Program-made: the position numbers and the translations under genes
Part shown: positions 11,101 through 15,221 of the stretch, piece by piece
Layout: each line of letters starts with the position of its first letter
How positions within the stretch are numbered: the first letter of the stretch is position 1
Assembly (NCBI GenBank): GCA_005223375.1
Contig: RXOD01005228.1
Location: 1-15,221 of the forward strand
Direction: 5' to 3'
DNA length: 15,221 nucleotides
From: Amoebophrya sp. AT5.2
Taxonomy: Eukaryota > Sar > Dinophyceae > Syndiniales > Amoebophryaceae
The notes under the pieces: model-generated
What the model saw: the letters and a program-made list of their open reading frames with translations, nothing else
Databases searched by the model: none
What the model was told of the DNA's origin: nothing

Positions 11101-11844
11101 GTGGTTCTCCCCGCACGCGATTTGTTTCGCGCGGAACGCCGAGTGCGCGATTGCGAATGTCGCGGGGTGCACCTGGTTCACGAGCAGGTCCTCAGTGCTC
11201 TTGGTTAGCAGCGCGGCGGTCTTCACCAGCCCCTGCGTGGACGCTGCGGACGCGAACGAGACCACGCTCGGCAGCGTCTTCTTGGTGGACACCACCCCGC
11301 GCCCGCACTGCCCGAACTCATTGCTGGAGGCCCAACTAAACACCAGGCCGTCCTCGGAGAGGGCGAGAAAATGCTGGTCGCCGGCCGCCAGCGCCGCGAT
11401 GGGGACGTTCGCGAACTCCTCGAGGTCGATCCGCCAGAACTCCGGACCAACCGTCTCCGCGCCCAGATCCTCCTCGCGGAACAACAGGTTGCGCCCCACA
11501 AAAAACGGCTTCGCGCGGGTTCTGGTCATCGCGGCCCCAGTCGATGTTGAAGACGAGGATCTTATGGTCCCTGGGCCGCTCCCGCTGGCGGCCCCGCTGG
11601 CGTCTGCTGGTGCTGGGGGGGACCATACACCAGAAGTAGTGGCTCTGCGTTGCTGACCTACAGTGGACCGCCGATGCAGCAAAAACATCGTGGCCTCACC
11701 GTTGCCAGCGACATGGTGCAAGTACTGCTCATCGGCTTGCGACCCGTGCGCGAGTTCAAGCAACTGCTGACTGGAATTGTCGCCCCAGGAAAACACCAGC
11801 AACGGCTGCTCTCCAGCCCCGGCCCCGGCCTCATGGTAATCCAT
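5109..11844 (-). CDS. HERC-like E3 ubiquitin ligase (RCC1 propeller plus HECT domain), three exons, 2084 aa
   Basis: HECT ligases accept ubiquitin from an E2 on a catalytic Cys and pass it to substrates. Exons are 11844-9865, 9695-6549 and 6236-5109, all joined in phase 0. Exon 1 (residues 1-660) carries RCC1-type repeats, for example VFSWGDNSSQQL (17-28), SNEFGQCG (174-181), AFGSNVHGQCG (260-270), TWGSNKRGQLGNG (372-384), CGDNSYGQLG (469-478) and FAWGRNAEGQ (524-533), separated by Ser/Ala-rich insertions. Exon 2 (661-1709) begins with several hundred low-complexity residues and a basic KRRR cluster. From about 1279 it resembles the helical region that precedes HECT in HERC proteins, interrupted by an insertion at about 1298-1448. 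Exon 3 is the HECT domain, with catalytic Cys2052 in LPTSHTCYN, LLLPEYSS and the terminal AEGFG. The order matches the small HERC proteins (HERC3-6), but at 2084 aa it is about twice their usual length. An upstream in-frame ATG at 11901 would add 19 hydrophobic residues and is less likely. Confidence 0.93.
6237..6548 (-). other. HERC-like gene intron 2 (312 bp, phase 0)
   Basis: Donor ATG|GTACTA and acceptor TACCAG|ATC. Removal joins GITRDM to IIDMIHFVIEVRREHL, matching the continuous linker-to-HECT transition in HERC4 and UBE3A. Without removal the upstream frame stops within six codons. The donor context lacks the AG seen at most other introns here, so a nearby alternative junction is possible. 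Confidence 0.8.
9696..9864 (-). other. HERC-like gene intron 1 (169 bp, phase 0)
   Basis: Donor CAG|GTATAA and acceptor CTACAG|GTC, with CAGGT at both boundaries. Joins SDAMQ to VCRANQEES. Inside are a 9-bp perfect inverted repeat GCACCATTT (9720-9728) with AAATGGTGC (9823-9831), near the two intron ends, and two overlapping 10-bp palindromes at 9792-9808. Confidence 0.85.
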
Positions 11845-12550
11845 TGGAAAGAGGGAAAGGAAATAAAAAAGGAACCTGTATACTGCGCCGATGTTGGACA
11901 ATTATGCTGTCAGCGTCGAGGAAGGAATGATACTGCACTCACTTCCTTCCGTTCCAACGTGTGTGGGACCAGCATCGAGCATGAAATACCAGCGGGCCAA
12001 AAAATCAATGAAATAAACAACGAGCATGACTGCCTCCTTATCATGTTTGTACTTATGAAGCAAATTCCATATTGATGTGGCTTTCCAAACAGTGGGTGAG
12101 TGCTGCAGATTTATATTTATTGGCTTTCAAGGTACTAAAGCTAAGTCGTTTTAATTTATCGAATCTGGCAGGGAGTCGGATCGCCACGAGTGTAGAATCC
12201 TCCGCGTGGGAAGCTATTTGGACCGCCATTGTCGTGATGATACAAGGACATGAAGCGCTCATCTCGCGTAGGCGTTGTAACCCACAAAGTTGCAGCATAC
12301 TTGCTCAATCTTCAAGTTCCTTTCTGTCTATTTTTGACCGATAGGCTTCAACATCACATCGATTTCATGATTGTGCGTGATTTCCTTTTCCACGTGGCCG
12401 ATCAAACGATAGATAGTACAATAACAAAGAAATAGGCACCACTCATCTGCCAGCATTAATCGCATGCAGCGCGCCGTAAGACCGACTCAGTCAATCATTC
12501 GGTTTTCATCGGCGGCTCAGCGAAAGCCGTCAAACAGCGGCCTCCGTGAT

Positions 12551-12681
12551 GGTAGTCAGCCCGTTGCTGCGCGTAGTCTAGGCCTTACCGTGCTGGTCTT
12601 GTGTGTTTTTCCACCGGGAAACAGTTGCGCCAAAATGGCTACGAAAAGACCTAGACTACGCGCAGCCTCGGGCTGACTACC
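12551..12681. repeat. Foldback element: 34-bp inverted repeat around a 63-bp centre
   Basis: The left arm (12551-12584) starts GGTAGTCAGCCCG, and the right arm (12648-12681) is its reverse complement at 31 of 34 positions. The centre (12585-12647) holds a small apical hairpin TTTCC-ACCG-GGAAA and, on the minus strand, an SL-like sequence. It could be a MITE-like or foldback mobile element, or DNA encoding a strongly folded RNA. No clear target-site duplication flanks it. Short ORFs that cross it are by-products of the symmetry. Confidence 0.8.
12624..12645 (-). other. Dinoflagellate spliced-leader-like sequence
   Basis: On the minus strand, CGTAGCCATTTTGGC (12643-12629) equals positions 3-17 of the 22-nt dinoflagellate spliced-leader exon as I know it. 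Over the whole 22 nt there are three differences: position 2 is T for C, position 18 is G for T and position 22 is C for G. The match includes the ATTTTGG motif proposed as the Sm-binding site of dinoflagellate SL RNA. No GT donor follows where an SL RNA gene would need one, so this is more likely an SL relic or SL-derived repeat than a working SL RNA gene. Confidence 0.7.
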
Positions 12682-12692
12682 TTTATGGTGAT

Positions 12693-12729
12693 GATCCTCG
12701 ACGGCGTTTGCTGAACCGTCGAGAAGATC
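12693..12729. repeat. Short perfect hairpin beside the foldback element
   Basis: CTCGACGG (12697-12704) pairs perfectly with CCGTCGAG (12716-12723) across an 11-nt loop. GATC flanks both sides (12693-12696 and 12726-12729) and can extend the stem with a 2-nt bulge. It starts 12 bp after the foldback element, so the two may form one structured unit. Function unknown. Confidence 0.6.
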
Positions 12730-13192
12730 GACCGTACAGCAGCAGAAACAGAAACCGAACAATCCCTATCCATCGCCGGCCTTTTATTCGGCGTCCGCAG
12801 ATGAGAGATACCTTCTTGTACACTGTTCATTTCGTCACTCTCTGTACTGTTCTTTATCTTCCTGCAGCTGCTCGTGGCAGTGAAAATTAAACACTTCTTC
12901 CATCTTATTCCTTTAAATCGAGTTGTCAGTGCTAGGTCCGTAAATTAATTGTCTGTCTCCCGCTTGAATTCAACGTTTAAGTTTCATGCTTATGCAAAGG
13001 TGCAAATCATCGGCATCACTGGTGAGTGGTGTCACTCTATTGTCACTGGGACCCTTGATGTTCCTAGAACTTAAGACTAGTACCTGCCGCAAGAGCAAGA
13101 ACATTGTTTTCATTATTTTCCTGCGCCTTACTTTTCATCTTCGCACTCGTCGCAGCTAGCTCTTAATAAATTTGACGCCTTTTCGAGCCGCA

Positions 13193-14791
13193 TCAGCGTC
13201 GCGGCCCCATCGTTGCTCCTGGCTCGCCTTCTACGTTGTAGTTGCCTCCGTTCGCGTCCGCAAACTGGGTATGTCGCATTTTCCGGCCGCCTGCCCTAGC
13301 GGCACGGCCACCGCTGCGACTCCGGGTTCGCGTCCGGCCTCCGCCTCCTCCTGTCCGACCTCGGTCGCCCTCGAACTCCCGGTAGCTTTGCTCCCGCAGC
13401 GAGGGTTTGAACGACGACGTCTCGTCGTCGTAGCCGTCTTCGTAGTAGTCCTCGTCCAGGTCACGTTGGAGCTCCCCGAACTTCTCCTTCTGCTTCCGCA
13501 CGTGGCAGAAAATGATGCCGGCAACGCCACCGCACACCCCGAGCAGCGTGATCACGACGAAGCCGCAACAAAGGCCCACACAAATATTCTGGAAGCGGAT
13601 GTCCAACTTGATCAGATTCGCCTGGGATGGGTCCACCTCCACACGCCCGTCCAACTGCATGTTCAGGTGCCGGTACTGCCGCTGTAGGTGTAGTTTTTGG
13701 TTTTGGTACTATGAATTGTATCATCTTGCTTCTACCATCTCCATCGATCCAGCACGAGTGGTTGTAGTGTTGGAAAAAATTGCAGCCCAGAACTGGAACT
13801 CAGGTTATCAGATGAACATCTCGTCAACACCCACCGAGCTACCTACGTGCAACACGCTCAATGCAGCATCGAAGCAGAGCAAACCGAAGTGCGTCTCTGG
13901 AGTACCGTCTTCGGCGCCCCTGATAGCCTGAACAACAACAAACTTTTAGACTTTGTTTTCCACCGTACATTTGTGTCCATGCATCATGTTGACATAGCTG
14001 CTAAGTATAGCGAAAATGGTTCTTACCACTCGGTCCATGTTGGAGTCTACGCTGTTGCCCATGATGCCCCCCAGGAAGTTCATGGCGGCTCCGCCGAGTC
14101 CTCCGGCCATGTAGCTCGGGATCCAGATCATGTGTCGCAGCTCCGTGTTTCCCGCCATGGCCGTCTGTCCCGCGGTCAGCAGCGCGTTCGCCCGCGCCTC
14201 GTTCACGCCTGGGTTGTGCTGCTTTATCTGCTGCCCGAGAATCGCGGTGAGCCCCGTGCCGCCGCCGGCGGCGCCCGTGCCGTCCTCGTGGCGGTACTGC
14301 TCCTGCAAAATCGTGGTGATGTCGGACAGAAACTCCAGGTTCTCCGTCCACACCACGCACTCTGGGTACTGGCTGTTCCACACGCGTGCCAGATGTCCGT
14401 CCACGCCCACCGCGCGCTCGTCCAGGTCCTCGTAGTCCCCGCCCCCGCCCGCGCCACGGGTCTGGCCCCAGTTCACGATCATCACGCAGTTGTGCCCGCC
14501 GGCCGTGGGCGTGCGCAGCTGGTACATGTACACCTCGCCGCGGTCGTCGGTGGCGGAGTTCTCGTCGATAAAACTCCGCGTGTACGCGCGGATGGCGTCC
14601 GTTGCGCCCATGCCGCCGCCGGCGGCCGAGTAGGTCATGTCCAGGGTGGCGCGCTCCGAATCCCAGTAAATGCGGTGCCCGCCGTGCCCGAGGCCGAAGA
14701 GAGCAGCCTCCACCGGCGACACGCCGTGAAACACGGACAAAAACTGCAGGACCGCCACAAGCGCGGAACGAAACACGCGCGCGTGCAACAT
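13193..14791 (-). CDS. Predicted type I membrane protein, unknown family, two exons, 417 aa
   Basis: Exons are 14791-14027 and 13681-13193 (stop included), joined in phase 0. I do not recognise the family. The chosen ATG gives a good signal peptide (hydrophobic SALVAVLQFLSVFHGV, about residues 9-24, cleavage near 29). Residues 30-286 form a lumenal or extracellular domain with Gly-rich stretches and only two cysteines, Cys102 and Cys145, which could form one disulphide. One hydrophobic segment (288-314), rich in Gly and containing five Cys, should cross the membrane. The cytosolic tail (316-417) starts with basic residues, has an acidic tyrosine-containing patch DLDEDYYEDGYDDE (329-342) and ends in Arg/Gly-rich sequence. 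An upstream in-frame ATG at 15079 would add 96 residues and bury the signal peptide, so I prefer 14791. The protein could act in secretion, at the cell surface or in an organelle; nothing here decides. Confidence 0.8.
13682..14026 (-). other. Membrane-protein gene intron (345 bp, phase 0)
   Basis: Donor GTG|GTAAGA, the most consensus-like donor in the window, and acceptor CCTACAG|CGG. It joins DSNMDRV to RQYRHLNMQ and connects the ectodomain exon to the transmembrane exon. Without splicing the upstream frame reads on for 26 codons to a stop, and the transmembrane exon would lack a signal peptide. Confidence 0.85.
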
Positions 14792-15221
14792 CCGATCGCC
14801 GGTGATGCAAGAAAGGGAAAGCTTCTTGGAAATCTTATCGATGGGAAGACGACTCAAATGAAATCTCTTCAGCTGCAGTTCCAGTACCAGTTCCTTTTTA
14901 TCCTTTAGCGCTGGGTGCGCTGTAGTGGTCGTCAAGCGGCAAGAACTGCTGAAACATCGAGAAAGCCAATCGTTGGAGTGTAAAAAAACAATGAATGCAT
15001 AGATGAAACTGGGAAATGAAAGCAAGAGGGTCCTGAAAAACGCACGAGAAAAGCTACAGGCGATCATCGACAAGGACAAGGAAAAGTGCCCACACTGACA
15101 CTGGGCTTTCCCAGCTAGGCAGTAGACAAACAGGCCGGCGGGAGTGGGACGACGACAACGTCATCATCATCAACGCATATGACGAGCTTTGCGACTTAAT
15201 TCCGCAAAACTTAAAAAAATC
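14792..15221. other. 5' flank of the membrane-protein gene
   Basis: About 430 bp upstream of the chosen start. An open frame continues in phase to 15079 but is T-rich on the minus strand and unlike the exons. A small hairpin CTGGG-CTTT-CCCAG lies near 15101-15114. On the minus strand a 38-codon ORF starts at an ATG triplet near 15172; it shows no family resemblance. No further gene is visible before the window ends. Confidence 0.5.

Larger units (their letters stand above)
11845..13192. other. Intergenic region upstream of the HERC-like gene
   Basis: About 1.35 kb with no supported protein gene. It holds the 5' flank of the HERC-like gene, including a pyrimidine tract (minus strand, 11846-11874) that abuts the chosen ATG. 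It also contains the foldback element at 12551-12681, an adjacent hairpin at 12693-12729, and about 460 bp of AT-rich sequence that should include the 3' UTR of the membrane-protein gene. Confidence 0.65.

Noticed and set aside
10306..11208. Plus-strand ORF of 300 codons
   Set aside because: Antisense to the RCC1 repeats; composition is that of a shadow frame.
11845..11901. ATG at 11901 as the start of the HERC-like protein
   Set aside because: The 19 added residues are translated from a pyrimidine tract, giving an artificial Phe/Leu-rich peptide ahead of the RCC1 domain.
12560..12645. A functional spliced-leader RNA gene
   Set aside because: No GT donor follows the SL-like 22-mer, the last base and two others differ from the known SL, and there is no tandem array as is usual for SL RNA genes. 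Kept as an SL-like relic or element.
12464..12762. Two opposing short ORFs (70 and 68 codons) with similar ends
   Set aside because: Their similarity comes from the 34-bp inverted repeat read on both strands, not from related proteins.
13847..14908. Plus-strand ORF of 353 codons
   Set aside because: It is antisense to the signal-peptide exon and intron of the membrane-protein gene; it has no domain, and is His/Val/Arg-rich as expected of an antisense frame.
14792..15079. Upstream in-frame ATG at 15079 as the start of the membrane protein
   Set aside because: It would place the clear signal peptide at residue 97, and the added region is T-rich and unlike the exons.
1..15221. CRISPR arrays, insertion sequences, tRNA or rRNA genes
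   Set aside because: No spaced identical repeats, transposase reading frames, cloverleaf or rRNA-like sequences were seen on either strand by eye.

Overview
The window looks like nuclear DNA of an alveolate protist, most likely from the dinoflagellate lineage (core dinoflagellate, syndinian such as Amoebophrya, or perkinsid). Four protein-coding genes can be supported, all on the minus strand. Three of them need introns to be removed: six GT-AG introns of about 170-345 bp, all in phase 0. There is a calcium-dependent protein kinase (CDPK), a family of plants, green algae and alveolates. A 15-base perfect match to the core of the dinoflagellate spliced leader (SL) sits in an inverted repeat at about 12.6 kb. 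No bacterial features (operons, Shine-Dalgarno sites, tRNA or rRNA genes) were seen. The lineage is an inference; the gene density and short introns suggest a compact genome.

Layout from left to right: (1) 1-823, minus: an open reading frame that runs off the left edge, with an N-terminus faintly like SpoU/TrmH RNA 2'-O-methyltransferases. (2) 824-1634: intergenic. (3) 1635-4115, minus: a four-exon CDPK of 634 aa with a complete kinase domain and four canonical EF-hands. (4) 4116-5108: intergenic, with an imperfect direct repeat. (5) 5109-11844, minus: a three-exon HERC-like E3 ubiquitin ligase of 2084 aa, with an N-terminal RCC1 propeller, a long low-complexity middle and a C-terminal HECT domain. 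(6) 11845-13192: intergenic, holding a foldback element of about 131 bp with the SL-like sequence inside it and a second hairpin next to it. (7) 13193-14791, minus: a two-exon, 417-aa predicted type I membrane protein of unknown family. (8) 14792-15221: its 5' flank.

The genes share orientation but show no common pathway: calcium signalling, ubiquitination, possible RNA methylation and a membrane protein. Same-strand arrays of functionally unrelated genes are typical of dinoflagellate genomes. The observations most worth following are the SL-bearing inverted duplication, the uniform phase-0 introns with repeated AG|GT boundaries and internal inverted repeats, and the orphan membrane protein. 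No complete new multi-gene system is evident.
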